Origin: an uncultured Lachnospiraceae bacterium
GTDB lineage: Bacteria > Bacillota > Clostridia > Lachnospirales > Lachnospiraceae
Direction: 5' to 3'
Assembly: GCA_947631505.1 (NCBI GenBank)
Contig: CANRLR010000017.1
Location: 1 to 62,254 of the forward strand
DNA length: 62,254 nucleotides
The position numbers were made by a program, and so were the translations under genes. The number at the start of each line of letters is the position of its first letter. The first letter of the stretch is position 1. Below are positions 17,302 to 26,569 of this stretch, piece by piece. The notes beneath the pieces are model-generated. The model made no database searches. It saw only the letters and a list, made by a program, of their open reading frames with translations, and was not told the origin of the DNA.

Positions 17302-20300
17302 TCAAGATAAAATATTCTCCAGAGCAGCAAACAATTTCTTTGCTTCAATTGGCTTTGCAACATGCTCATTCATTCCTACCTCAAATGCCTTTTTCTTATC
17401 TTCTGAAAAAGCATCTGCTGTCATGGCAATAATCGGAATCTCCGCAATTTTTTTGTCCTTCATGGAACGAATGGCCTTTGTCGTTTCATACCCATTCATA
17501 ACCGGCATTTGAATGTCCATTAGAACAGCACTATAATATCCCGGCTCTTTTTCTTGCAGACACGCCAAAGCAGCTTCACCGTTTTCTGCTTCTTCTACTA
17601 TAAATCCGGCCTCTCTTAAAATTTCACACGCAATCTCTCTGTTCAGATCAAGATCTTCGACAAGAAGCAGCCTGTTTCCCTGCACATTTTCTCGTACAGA
17701 TAATTTTGTATCTGGATTTTTCTCTGGATGAAGAATGTTAATCAGGCATCTTCTAAGGTCTGAAATAAATAAAGGCTTGCTACAGAAAGCATTCACTCCG
17801 GCTTCTTTTGCTTCCTCTTCAATATCTGACCAGTCATATGCTGTCAGAATAATAATTGGTGTCTCTTCTCCTACTTCTTTGCGGATTTGTCTTACAATTT
17901 CAATACCATTCATATCCGGAATAAGCCAATCTATTACATACACCTGATACTCATCCTGTCTGCTGACAGCCTGCTTTGTTCTAAGGATTGCTTCTCTTCC
18001 GCTCATCGTCCACTCTGCACGCATTCCAATTTGAATCAACATTTTAGAGACACTGTCACACGTATTAAAGTCATCATCAACTACAAGTGCATGGACACCT
18101 TCCAGCTCTTCTACTTTAACAAGCACTTCCCCTTTTTCCATTTTTTTAATCGGAATTGTTACAACAAATTCCGTGCCTTCGCCCTTCCTGCTCTTAACTT
18201 CAATCGTTCCGCCCATCATTTCAACAATATTCTTCGTAATCGGCATTCCAAGACCAGTTCCCTGAATACCGCTGACTGTGGAAGTCCGTTCACGTTCAAA
18301 GGGTTCAAACATATGTACCAGAAATTCATCACTCATACCAATTCCCGTATCTTTTATGCTAAACTCATATGTTCCATACCCCTTTTTTTTCGCAGGTTTC
18401 TGACAAATACGAACACTGATATTTCCGCCCGGGTCCGTAAACTTTATCGCATTTCCCAATAAATTTAATAAGATCTGATTTAACCGCAGCTTATCACATA
18501 TCACATTTTCATTCAATACATCTACCGTATCAATATAAAAATTTAATCTCTTGGATTTCATGTCCGCCTGCAAAATATTCCGAATTCCATGGATAATTTC
18601 GGACAGACTGCACTCCACTTCTTCTAGCTGCATTCGTCCGCTTTCAATACGGCTCATATCCAAAATATCATTTATCAGACTGAGCAGATGATTACTGGCT
18701 GACAAAATCTTTCCAAGATAATCCTTTACCTGATCCTTTTTATCAATATGAGTGGTTGCAAGTGTTGTAAATCCAATAATCGCATTCATCGGTGTACGGA
18801 TATCATGTGACATATTGGAAAGAAAAGTAGTTTTTGCCCGATTCGCAGCCTCCGCACGTTCCAATGCATCCTCAATTAACTTTTTCTGCTGCAATTCCCG
18901 CTCCACCGCATTTGTATTATCAATTGTAATCACAATGGCATATCGCTTGCCATCCAGTTCTGCCATATATGTTGTAGTAAAAAAAGACTTATATTTTTGG
19001 GTTTCATTCTGTATAATGCTTTTATAACTAAAGACTTTCTTCCCATTCACAGGAATACCCAAAAGCGTGCGAATATTAAGAGCTTGTGCCACCGTTTCAG
19101 CATCGTCTGGATGCACAAAAGATAACTGATTTTCCAAATATTTATCCCAGCCTCCCACATCCTCCACAAAAATTTCTCCATTTCGAAGCATAATCCGTTT
19201 TGCCATTCTTGTCTCAAGTTCAACCTGAACAATACCTGTATAAATGTTCGCAGCAGTAATGACATACAATTGTTCATATTGACGCATTTGCAATTCTCTT
19301 AATTTCTGTTCTGTAATATCTTTAACATTACAATAGGCAATGATATCTCCGGTTTCTTCATCCTGTGCCATAAAAATTGTATGGCGTAAATATAATTCCC
19401 TGCCAATACCCATAACTGCCCGGAATTCAATGGTACTTTCCGCATGCCCTTGCTCAAATTGCATTAACAGATACTCACGGTCTGTTTTTTTCGCAAATAA
19501 TTCCTTGTCCTCTGAAATAATCTGCTGTTGTGTCCATCTCTCCTGAAACACATCATAATCAGCAGGAGCCGACATCCCGACGATAGCAAGAATCTGGATT
19601 TGCTTTCCATCGATTGTTTCCCAGATTTCTTCCTCTATTACATTCTTGCTTAAATTGAATTCATAAACAATAATTGCATCTGCCAATACAGCATTTTTAT
19701 ACCGTTCTGATTTGGCAAGTGCCTCTCTGAGCTGTATCCTCTGTTCTTCCAGAAGCGTTTTCTGCTCTAAATCCTTAATAATCTCCGCATTAATATCACG
19801 AAACGCAATAACGCAGTAATCTTCATTTTCATTTTGCACTTTAACAGCACGGCATTGAAAATACTGAATTTTTTCATCTCTTATGACACGATAATTAAAT
19901 GTATAGGAATTATTTTTGCAGATTGTTTCTTTCAAATGTTCAACATCTATGATATGGGAAAACAGCTCCTGATCGGGTGTATACACACTCTTTTTTATGT
20001 AAATCTGCAGCAGAGAGGAATAATCTCCTTTCCTGAACATATTTCCATATTCTTTTTTAATCACATCACTAATATCATAAGACCTTATGATTCCAGTCTT
20101 TAGGTCAACAAGATATACATTATTGAAATTTGAACTTAATGCCTGATTCATACTTGTAAGTATGACCCGGTCCTCATTTAAAACCTGCTCTTTATTTCGA
20201 TTCTCTTTCTCTCTGATAATTTCATCTGTAACATCCTCAATCATACCAACTACGATGAGTGCATTTTCCTCTTCATCGGTATCAAGAACAGATAAAACAA

Positions 20301-20610
20301 CTCTAACATAAGTAACTTTATCCTTCATCCTAAAAATTGCCGTTGCCTTTTTTTCTCCCGATTCAATTTCCTGATACATATCATAAAAAATATTCTTGTC
20401 CTTATCATAGACCATTTCTTCAGCAAAACTTTTCGGCATATTCGGATAAAATCGTTTGCATATAAATTTCTCTGCCGCTATTTCTGATACAATAACCAAT
20501 TTATCTTTTGGATAATATCGGAACAAATAGATTCCTCCTGCAGACATTGCCCTCTGTGTTTCATGATCCGGTTCCTGATAACTTTTCCCCTCATAAATGA
20601 TTTCCCTCAT
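17302..20610 (-). CDS. Large cytoplasmic hybrid histidine kinase with two receiver domains
   Basis: 1102 residues from the ATG at 20610 (AAAGGA eight bases upstream); the open frame extends 14 codons further without a site. No membrane segment is seen. Several PAS-like modules occupy residues 1 to about 575, then comes HisKA with NMSHDIRTPMNAIIGF (His602). The ATPase domain has LGNAIKFTDPGG and DTGIGMSDEF. Two receivers follow, with phospho-acceptor Asp894 (VIDWLIPDMNG) and Asp1032 (LMDIQMPVMNG). There is no Hpt domain and no DNA-binding output, so signalling probably goes to a separate partner. Such long PAS hybrids are common in gut Lachnospiraceae; the signal is unknown. Confidence 0.9.
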   Translation of the reverse strand: MREIIYEGKSYQEPDHETQRAMSAGGIYLFRYYPKDKLVIVSEIAAEKFICKRFYPNMPKSFAEEMVYDKDKNIFYDMYQEIESGEKKATAIFRMKDKVTYVRVVLSVLDTDEEENALIVVGMIEDVTDEIIREKENRNKEQVLNEDRVILTSMNQALSSNFNNVYLVDLKTGIIRSYDISDVIKKEYGNMFRKGDYSSLLQIYIKKSVYTPDQELFSHIIDVEHLKETICKNNSYTFNYRVIRDEKIQYFQCRAVKVQNENEDYCVIAFRDINAEIIKDLEQKTLLEEQRIQLREALAKSERYKNAVLADAIIVYEFNLSKNVIEEEIWETIDGKQIQILAIVGMSAPADYDVFQERWTQQQIISEDKELFAKKTDREYLLMQFEQGHAESTIEFRAVMGIGRELYLRHTIFMAQDEETGDIIAYCNVKDITEQKLRELQMRQYEQLYVITAANIYTGIVQVELETRMAKRIMLRNGEIFVEDVGGWDKYLENQLSFVHPDDAETVAQALNIRTLLGIPVNGKKVFSYKSIIQNETQKYKSFFTTTYMAELDGKRYAIVITIDNTNAVERELQQKKLIEDALERAEAANRAKTTFLSNMSHDIRTPMNAIIGFTTLATTHIDKKDQVKDYLGKILSASNHLLSLINDILDMSRIESGRMQLEEVECSLSEIIHGIRNILQADMKSKRLNFYIDTVDVLNENVICDKLRLNQILLNLLGNAIKFTDPGGNISVRICQKPAKKKGYGTYEFSIKDTGIGMSDEFLVHMFEPFERERTSTVSGIQGTGLGMPITKNIVEMMGGTIEVKSRKGEGTEFVVTIPIKKMEKGEVLVKVEELEGVHALVVDDDFNTCDSVSKMLIQIGMRAEWTMSGREAILRTKQAVSRQDEYQVYVIDWLIPDMNGIEIVRQIRKEVGEETPIIILTAYDWSDIEEEAKEAGVNAFCSKPLFISDLRRCLINILHPEKNPDTKLSVRENVQGNRLLLVEDLDLNREIACEILREAGFIVEEAENGEAALACLQEKEPGYYSAVLMDIQMPVMNGYETTKAIRSMKDKKIAEIPIIAMTADAFSEDKKKAFEVGMNEHVAKPIEAKKLFAALENILS

Positions 20611-20688
20611 TCTGTCAATCCTTTCTGCGTAGCTGTATTTGTATATAGTCATTTATAATATGCGTTTTTATCCGTTACATTCATTTGT

Positions 20689-20717
20689 ATTTTATCATGC
20701 TTATCCGATTTCCTCAA
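20689..20717 (-). promoter_or_regulatory. Promoter of the hybrid kinase gene
   Basis: TTGAGG (20712-20717) and TAAAAT (20689-20694) are 17 bases apart, about 70 bases before the start. Confidence 0.5.
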
Positions 20718-20737
20718 CCAAAAGTCAAAAACAAACA

Positions 20738-21352
20738 TTATCCCCCTAGCGTCACATCCTGTTTTTGATACCAGTCCAGTGCATTTTTAAACTGCTCTTC
20801 CTTAAAATCCGGCCACAGTTCTTTTACAATATAAAAATCTGAATACACAGTCTGAATCGGAAGGAAACCGGATAACCGACACATCCCGCCCCAGCGTATT
20901 ACCATATCCACTCTGGAAATATTCTGTGATACCCAGTTGTTTTTCATATCCCATTCCCAGCCGTAATTCACCAATAAATTTACCTTCATTTCTTTTGACG
21001 AATCCTTCTCTTCTTTCCTTTGTTCGGCATATGGCAGTAATTCTTTTGGAAAACATTCCGATTTTGTATTGCCTAACACATATAACGACACGTTTTCCTG
21101 TTCTATCATTTTTGCAGCTGCCACACAGGCTTTTGAAAATGATTTCACCTGTTCTTTGGGCCGCTTGCAATTATCTACTGTGAATCCATAATAGGTCAGT
21201 TCCTGAATACCATATTGTTTTGCTGCCCGCAAAAGGTCTAACCCCGGCTCCAGACCGAAAGCATATCCTTCTTCCTTCTTCATGCCATTTTTCTTCGCCC
21301 ACCTTCTGTTTCCGTCAGGAATCACCCCAATATGTCTGGGAATACGATACAT
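20738..21352 (-). CDS. Short cis-prenyltransferase (undecaprenyl diphosphate synthase family)
   Basis: A 204-residue member of the UppS family, which extends allylic diphosphates with isopentenyl diphosphate in cis. The substrate loop reads HIGVIPDGNRRWAKKNG, retaining the catalytic Asp but with Arg for the usual Gly after Asn. The later part reads VDMVIRWGGMCRLSGFLPIQTVYSDFY followed by ELWPDF, aligning with the usual [23 protein letters not shown] and LWPDF. Typical enzymes have about 240-250 residues, so this one is shorter and divergent. It is unlikely to be the only UppS; it may make another chain length. An AAAGGAGAAGG site precedes the ATG. Confidence 0.85.
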   Translation of the reverse strand: MYRIPRHIGVIPDGNRRWAKKNGMKKEEGYAFGLEPGLDLLRAAKQYGIQELTYYGFTVDNCKRPKEQVKSFSKACVAAAKMIEQENVSLYVLGNTKSECFPKELLPYAEQRKEEKDSSKEMKVNLLVNYGWEWDMKNNWVSQNISRVDMVIRWGGMCRLSGFLPIQTVYSDFYIVKELWPDFKEEQFKNALDWYQKQDVTLGG

Positions 21353-21484
21353 TGTTCACCTTCTCCTTTGCCCTGTTGTATAGAAAAATCCGATTTATTC
21401 CTGTTTATTATTGGCAAATGACGAATTGTTATGCAAAATGATTGCCGGATAATATCCCCTACCCTTCTGATAATATTCTGTTAT

Positions 21485-22015
21485 TTACAATATACATTCC
21501 AACTGACAATCATAAGGCTCTTCATTGACATGTTTTTGACAGTATACCTCTGCCTCAGCACATCCCATTTTTTTATAAAATGCCTGACTCTCAACAGCCG
21601 AATGAGCAGATATATATAACTTATGAGCCCCCTTCTTTTTCGCCCATTCTTTTGCCGCAATAAAAAGTGTTGCCCCAATTCCTTTTCCTCGCTTATCCTC
21701 AGACACATAAATACTGGATAGATCAAGGTATTTTTGTTCCCCTCCAAATAAATCTGGTTCAACGGAAATAAACCCTTTGAGATTCCCATTGTAAAAAGCA
21801 CCTTGCACAAAACCACCGGTAATAATTGTATTCTTTAAACAGGAAATTAGTATTTGATAGTCTGTTTCCGTCCAGTCATCAATGAAAGGATCCTCTTTGA
21901 TGAGCCATTCATTATCTTCTTTTCTCCAACATTTTGTAACTTCCTGATGCCGAATAAACTCATTAAATAATTCCCTGTCTAGTTCATTTACATATAAATT
22001 TCTATATTGGATCAC
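21485..22015 (-). CDS. GNAT-family N-acetyltransferase
   Basis: 176 residues starting at GTG. The acetyl-CoA loop is RGKGIGATLF (Q/RxxGxG/A pattern), followed by AAKEWAKKKGAHKLYISAHSAVESQAFYKKMGC, the standard GNAT C-terminus. The acceptor is unknown. A promoter TTGAGC (22067-22072)/TAAAAT (22044-22049) with 17-base spacing lies just upstream, so it is probably a single-gene unit. Confidence 0.85.
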   Translation of the reverse strand: MIQYRNLYVNELDRELFNEFIRHQEVTKCWRKEDNEWLIKEDPFIDDWTETDYQILISCLKNTIITGGFVQGAFYNGNLKGFISVEPDLFGGEQKYLDLSSIYVSEDKRGKGIGATLFIAAKEWAKKKGAHKLYISAHSAVESQAFYKKMGCAEAEVYCQKHVNEEPYDCQLECIL

Positions 22016-22043
22016 TGTTGTAGTTCCCCCATCTCCATTTTAT

Positions 22044-22072
22044 ATTTTATCATGTCACTTCAGTCTGCTCAA
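22044..22072 (-). promoter_or_regulatory. Promoter of the GNAT gene
   Basis: TTGAGC and TAAAAT boxes at 17-base spacing on the minus strand. Confidence 0.5.
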
Positions 22073-22117
22073 TTTTCATTTCCTCAATATATTTTGATAT
22101 CCCCCTGTTTTTCGTAT

Positions 22118-22597
22118 TTACTTATGGTAAGGCTCATGATTCTGAATACGACAGCTTCGATACAATTGTTCCAATAAAATTACCCGCATGAGCTGATGAG
22201 GAAATGTCATTTTAGAAAAACAAAGGGATTCATTGGCCCGACACAACAATCTGTCATGCAGCCCCAAAGAACCTCCAATTACAAAAACAATATGACTATT
22301 CCCCTGTACCATTAATTTACTAAGATGCTCCGAAAAAGTAATCGAATCCTCTTCTTTGCCCTTCAAATCCAAAGCGATCACATACATATTATCCCGGATT
22401 TTCGCCAGCAGCCGTTTCGCTTCTACTTCTTTAATTTGAAGTTCTTCTGCATCAGAAGCCCCATCCGGAGTTTTTTCATCGGGCACTTCTATAATTTCTA
22501 CCTTTCCATATCGCGATAATCGTTTCCGATACTCAGCAATGGCATCCGTATAGTATTTTTCTTTTATTTTTCCTACACATAATATCGTATACTGCAT
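22118..22597 (-). CDS. rlmH: 23S rRNA pseudouridine(1915) N3-methyltransferase RlmH
   Basis: A 159-residue SPOUT methyltransferase that methylates pseudouridine 1915 in helix 69 of 23S rRNA on assembled ribosomes, using S-adenosylmethionine. Characteristic segments are CVGKIKEKYYTDAIAEYRKRLSRY at the start, FVIGGSLGLHD (SAM knot) and SKMTFPHQLMRVILLEQLYR, then NHEPYHK at the end. It is full length, with a GGGAGGAG site seven bases before the ATG. Confidence 0.97.
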   Translation of the reverse strand: MQYTILCVGKIKEKYYTDAIAEYRKRLSRYGKVEIIEVPDEKTPDGASDAEELQIKEVEAKRLLAKIRDNMYVIALDLKGKEEDSITFSEHLSKLMVQGNSHIVFVIGGSLGLHDRLLCRANESLCFSKMTFPHQLMRVILLEQLYRSCRIQNHEPYHK

Positions 22598-22618
22598 CTT
22601 GTCTCCTCCCTGTATTAC

Positions 22619-22648
22619 AGTATACTCTAAATCTTACAGAATTGACAA
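22619..22648 (-). promoter_or_regulatory. Promoter of rlmH
   Basis: TTGTCA (22643-22648) and TATACT (22619-22624) with an 18-base spacer, about 20 bases from the start codon, so the leader is very short. Confidence 0.7.
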
Positions 22649-22781
22649 GCCTTTTTCTAGTTCACATTTTGTTAACAATTATGCCTTATTTTTGCCTATA
22701 GATTTTTATAATCTAATATACGGAAAGTATAAACTTTCTACTCCCACCCTATTATACGCTTTGATACCTTTGGGTATCAGG

Positions 22782-22810
22782 AAAAACACCTCTTTCCCAG
22801 AGGTGTTTTT
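22782..22810 (-). terminator. Bidirectional terminator after mazF
   Basis: AAAAACACCTCT and AGAGGTGTTTTT form a perfect 12-bp stem with a 5-base loop; both strands end in a T run. It follows the mazF stop by about 20 bases. Confidence 0.9.
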
Positions 22811-22828
22811 CTTTGCTTTCAAATACTT

Positions 22829-23176
22829 TTATGTATTTAAAGCCAAACTAATCTTCAATGCCGTATCAATTTGCCGCTGTATCCCCTCGTCCAAATGACA
22901 TACCTTTTCTCTCAGTCTGGACTTATCAATGGTTCGAACCTGTTCTAAAAGCACAACAGAATCTTTTACAATACCGAAACGTTCTGCTTCTAAAGGAATA
23001 TGGGTAGGCAGTTTTGCCTTATTCATTCTAGATGTAATTGCTGCTACAATAACCGTTGGACTATATCGGTTCCCCATATCATTCTGTATAATAAGAACCG
23101 GCCGCACACCTCCCTGTTCAGAGCCGACAACCGGTCTTAAATCCGCATAATAAATATCGCCTCGTCTCACTACCAT
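22829..23176 (-). CDS. PemK/MazF-family endoribonuclease toxin
   Basis: 115 residues with the MazF/NdoA pattern: [34 protein letters not shown]-type IVAAITS, then [17 protein letters not shown]. The family cleaves single-stranded RNA at short motifs and is normally held by an antitoxin. Here no antitoxin gene is visible: the 130 bases up to alr hold no open frame with a ribosome binding site. The alr-mazF order is the same as alr-ndoA in Bacillus, minus the antitoxin. Confidence 0.9.
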   Translation of the reverse strand: MVVRRGDIYYADLRPVVGSEQGGVRPVLIIQNDMGNRYSPTVIVAAITSRMNKAKLPTHIPLEAERFGIVKDSVVLLEQVRTIDKSRLREKVCHLDEGIQRQIDTALKISLALNT

Positions 23177-23306
23177 AAGAGTAATCTCCTTTCGATACTC
23201 TAATTATTACCAATATACGAAACAATATTCGATTTGTTTATTCTTTTTATTCCCCATTCCGAAGCACAAGCGTAGGAAAAATATGCTATCGAGCATATTT
23301 TTCACA

Positions 23307-24440
23307 CTATTCCTCCGGAAACGAGTACAGCCTTGGCACACGTTTGGTTATGCCACAAACATATTCGTAGTTAAACGAATGAGATAGACCTGCAATTTCT
23401 TCTACCGTAATACGGTTCTCTCCATCGCGTCCGAATATTGTTACAATATCTCCCTCTTTTACTCCTTGAATCTCTGTGACATCTACCATGAACTGGTCCA
23501 TACAGACTCTTCCCACGATCGGAGCATAATTTCCCCGAATCAGAACTCTTCCTTTATTCGATACATCCCTTTTTAAACCATCTGCATATCCGACCGGAAC
23601 CGTAGCAATTTTACATCTTCTATCGGCAACATAAGTACCGCCATAACTAATCGGCGTGCCAGCATCCACTTCTTTCACATAAGAAATCACTGCTTTCCAC
23701 TCCATGGCTGGCTGCAGTTCCATGGCATTCTTTTCCACCTCTTCGGAAGGATACAATCCATAGGTCGTAATACCCGAACGAACCATGTCCAAATGGGCTT
23801 CTGGAAACCGCATAATGGATGCACTATTCGAAATATGCCGTATCGGAATCGTAACTCCCGCATGTTCCAATAAATTCAGAAAATGGATGTACTTATCAAA
23901 TGGTTCTTTCGCTGGCTCAAGACTCCATTCATCTGCCCTCGCAAAATGACTGAATATTCCTTCCATTACAAGATGTGATAAGGAAGAGATCCTGACCACC
24001 TTTTCAACACTGGCTCTGGTCGGTACGAATCCCAATCGTCCCATACCAGTATCTAGCTTTATATGAATTTTCGCCTTTTTATCCAAACGCCTTGCCACTT
24101 CATTTATCTCTTCCGCCATTTCCACCGTATAAACAGTTTGAGAAATATCTTGAGATACTAATTCCTCATACCAGCTTTTTGGTGTATATCCTAAAATCAG
24201 AATCATCTGTCCGAATCCATGTTCCCGCAATTCTAATGCTTCCTCAATCACCGCAACACCATAAGCATCTACCAAATCCCGCAAAGCATCTGCCACCGGC
24301 AATGCACCATGACCATATGCATCCGCCTTTACAATTGCCATGATTTTCGTTCCCGCTTTTACTTTCTTTCTAGCCTCTTTTATATTATGCCGTATCGCTT
24401 CCAAGTCAACGCGGACATATGTTCTGTCAAATTCTTTCAC
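23307..24440 (-). CDS. alr: Alanine racemase
   Basis: A PLP enzyme interconverting L- and D-alanine for peptidoglycan. The PLP lysine lies in MAIVKADAYGHGA (near residue 39), and the catalytic Tyr of the second subunit is in GTPISYGGTYV. CMDQFMVDVT is also conserved. The 377-residue length is typical. Its start overlaps the end of nnr by four bases, so the genes are coupled. Confidence 0.97.
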   Translation of the reverse strand: MKEFDRTYVRVDLEAIRHNIKEARKKVKAGTKIMAIVKADAYGHGALPVADALRDLVDAYGVAVIEEALELREHGFGQMILILGYTPKSWYEELVSQDISQTVYTVEMAEEINEVARRLDKKAKIHIKLDTGMGRLGFVPTRASVEKVVRISSLSHLVMEGIFSHFARADEWSLEPAKEPFDKYIHFLNLLEHAGVTIPIRHISNSASIMRFPEAHLDMVRSGITTYGLYPSEEVEKNAMELQPAMEWKAVISYVKEVDAGTPISYGGTYVADRRCKIATVPVGYADGLKRDVSNKGRVLIRGNYAPIVGRVCMDQFMVDVTEIQGVKEGDIVTIFGRDGENRITVEEIAGLSHSFNYEYVCGITKRVPRLYSFPEE

Positions 24441-25915
24441 TGTACGCCTCCATGCTCACCTAACACTACCGGTAATCCCTCAATTAAATCCGATGCCATC
24501 AATCCATAGGTACTCTTTTGTTTCACCATGGCATCTCCGCTCAATCCATGAAGATAAACTCCTAATTTAGCTGCTTCAAAAGGTTTCATGCCCTGTCCCA
24601 AAAGACCACCGATTATCCCCGCCAGCACATCACCGGAGCCTCCGGTCGCCATTCCATTATTGCCGGAAACATTCACATAACATGCTTTTCCATCCGACAC
24701 AACCGTTCTTGCATCTTTTCCCGCTACAACACAATGCCAGTCGATTGCTGCCTGCTTGGTACGATCTAAAATATTTTCTTTCAATTCCGCTACCGAAACC
24801 CCTGTCAGATAACTCAGTTCTTTCATATGCGGAGTCAAAACAAAATTAGCTGATAACGTATCGGTAACTTTACGGCAGAGACGAATCGCATCTCCATCCA
24901 CTACCGTGGGAGCGGTTGAATTTTCAATTACATACCGCACCATTTTTTCGGACTCCTCCGAAACACCAAGACCAGGTCCGATAACAACCACATCTGCCCA
25001 TTCTAAAGCAGCCTCCAGTTCTTCTCTTCCACCGATTAAGATCTCCGGCAATGAAGATAATAACGGATTTCGATTGTTCGGTGCAGATAATACTTTTACA
25101 AGTCCTGCCCCCATTGTATATGCCGCCTTTGCTGTTAAAAAAGCAGCACCGCACATTGTTTCACAACCGGCCACTACAAGAACTCTTCCAAACGTTCCCT
25201 TATGGGAATTGCCCGGTCTGACCGGCAGCTGACCGGATAAATCAGATAATTCATAATGATATACGGAAGAATTTACAGAATCTACACTACATTTTGGAAA
25301 ACCGATATCAGCCACCAAAACCTCTCCCGCATAGTCACAGCCCGGATATAACACAAGACCGGCTTTGTTTATGCCGAACGTAATGGTACAATCTGCTTTG
25401 ACCGCAGTTCCCAATATCGCCCCGGTACCTGCGTCTACTCCAGACGGAATATCTAAGGCATAAACCACTGCTTCACTTGAATTGATATCATTTACAATCT
25501 TTTCATAAACATCCGTCAACGGCCGGGATAAACCAATGCCGAAAACTCCGTCTAAAATTATATCAAATTCTCCTTCTGCTATGGAAGCAGGAGAAATTAC
25601 CGGAACACCGCAGTTCGCTGCAATCTCTAACTGTCTTTTCATATCCTCTGTCATTTTCTCTGGTTCTCCCACAACTGTAATTGCAGTAAGATACCCCATT
25701 TCGGACAGAATACGTGCAATGGCGGCACCATCACCGCCATTGTTCCCCACTCCACATACGGAAAGAATTCTTTTCTCTTTCTTTTCCCTTTCAATAATAA
25801 CAGCAGCTACCGACATAGCTGCTCGTTCCATCAAAACAAGGCCGGATATTCCGACCGTTTGAATTGCATGAGAATCAATGGCCTTTGCCTCTTTCCCATT
25901 ATACAAATATCGCAT
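24437..25915 (-). CDS. nnr: Bifunctional NAD(P)HX epimerase/dehydratase
   Basis: A metabolite-repair enzyme: the N-terminal YjeF domain epimerises damaged NAD(P)HX, and the C-terminal ribokinase-like domain dehydrates it back to NAD(P)H using ADP or ATP. It has 492 residues from the ATG at 25915 (GGAGG five bases before); eight extra codons upstream lack a site. YjeF-N shows GVGNNGGDGAAIAR and DGVFGIGL; the C-terminal domain shows HKGTFGRVLVVAG, LTPHMKE and the anion-hole GSGDVLAGIIGG. Confidence 0.96.
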   Translation of the reverse strand: MRYLYNGKEAKAIDSHAIQTVGISGLVLMERAAMSVAAVIIEREKKEKRILSVCGVGNNGGDGAAIARILSEMGYLTAITVVGEPEKMTEDMKRQLEIAANCGVPVISPASIAEGEFDIILDGVFGIGLSRPLTDVYEKIVNDINSSEAVVYALDIPSGVDAGTGAILGTAVKADCTITFGINKAGLVLYPGCDYAGEVLVADIGFPKCSVDSVNSSVYHYELSDLSGQLPVRPGNSHKGTFGRVLVVAGCETMCGAAFLTAKAAYTMGAGLVKVLSAPNNRNPLLSSLPEILIGGREELEAALEWADVVVIGPGLGVSEESEKMVRYVIENSTAPTVVDGDAIRLCRKVTDTLSANFVLTPHMKELSYLTGVSVAELKENILDRTKQAAIDWHCVVAGKDARTVVSDGKACYVNVSGNNGMATGGSGDVLAGIIGGLLGQGMKPFEAAKLGVYLHGLSGDAMVKQKSTYGLMASDLIEGLPVVLGEHGGVQ

Positions 25916-25947
25916 TGTTACCTCCATTCTGGATAACAAAGGCAGAG

Positions 25948-26553
25948 CTATCCAATCTTTCCCTTATCAAACAAATTCATCACATCATGTCCCAGCAAAG
26001 TATGCATAAGAGAATACGCACTATCCAAACTTTCCTCTAAATCTGCTTTATTGTCCATTTTTTCATTAAGCTCTTCTTTCAATATCCGAATCTCTTCATT
26101 TAAAGCTTTCAGTTTCTGGTCACTTTCTGACAATCGCTCAAAACAGTATTTTGCTCCCACGACCAAAAGCTCCTCATTTACTTCTTTGATCTGATTTGGC
26201 AATCCCATCAATTCATTGGAATTTTCTTCAATTCTTGCTTTTGTATCAAGCAATAACCGCTGCTGGTTATCTTTCTTCCTATTCGCCCGGCTGGACACCT
26301 CATCCATACCGGCAACAATTCCATCCATTAATTTCTTCTTTACCAGCTTTAATTCTTTAATCTCATTCACTAATTTCCCCTGTCTTTTCAACAGTCCGTT
26401 CAACTCTTTTTCCAATTCCTCCACTTCAGCAGGCTTCTCTCCTTTTGGAAACAGGGAATACCATCTTGTATCTAACACAAGGATCGGTACTTGTTTCCCA
26501 TATAGAGCTTTCCTTACTTCATTTTCAAAACTTTTTTCCTGTTGCTTCTTCAT
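25948..26553 (-). CDS. Coiled-coil protein of unknown function
   Basis: 201 residues from the ATG at 26553, preceded by AGGGGG nine bases upstream. A short N-terminal part contains VPILVLDTRWYSLF. Two long heptad-rich segments follow (about residues 45-105 and 120-180, dense in Glu/Lys/Leu) with a hinge around GLPNQIKEVNEELL. No signal peptide or membrane segment is seen. It lies directly between rex and nnr in the same direction, 17 bases after rex. I do not recognise the family; the shape suggests a scaffold or adaptor. Confidence 0.7.
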   Translation of the reverse strand: MKKQQEKSFENEVRKALYGKQVPILVLDTRWYSLFPKGEKPAEVEELEKELNGLLKRQGKLVNEIKELKLVKKKLMDGIVAGMDEVSSRANRKKDNQQRLLLDTKARIEENSNELMGLPNQIKEVNEELLVVGAKYCFERLSESDQKLKALNEEIRILKEELNEKMDNKADLEESLDSAYSLMHTLLGHDVMNLFDKGKIG

Positions 26554-26569
26554 GGCATAACACCCCCTA

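Noticed and set aside
18752-19027. Plus-strand open frames opposite the hybrid kinase
   Set aside because: Antisense shadows of HisKA/PAS coding sequence without ribosome binding sites.
22663-22680. TTGTTAACAA palindrome upstream of rlmH as a Rex box
   Set aside because: The half-sites are fused without the spacer of a Rex box, and rlmH is not a plausible target.
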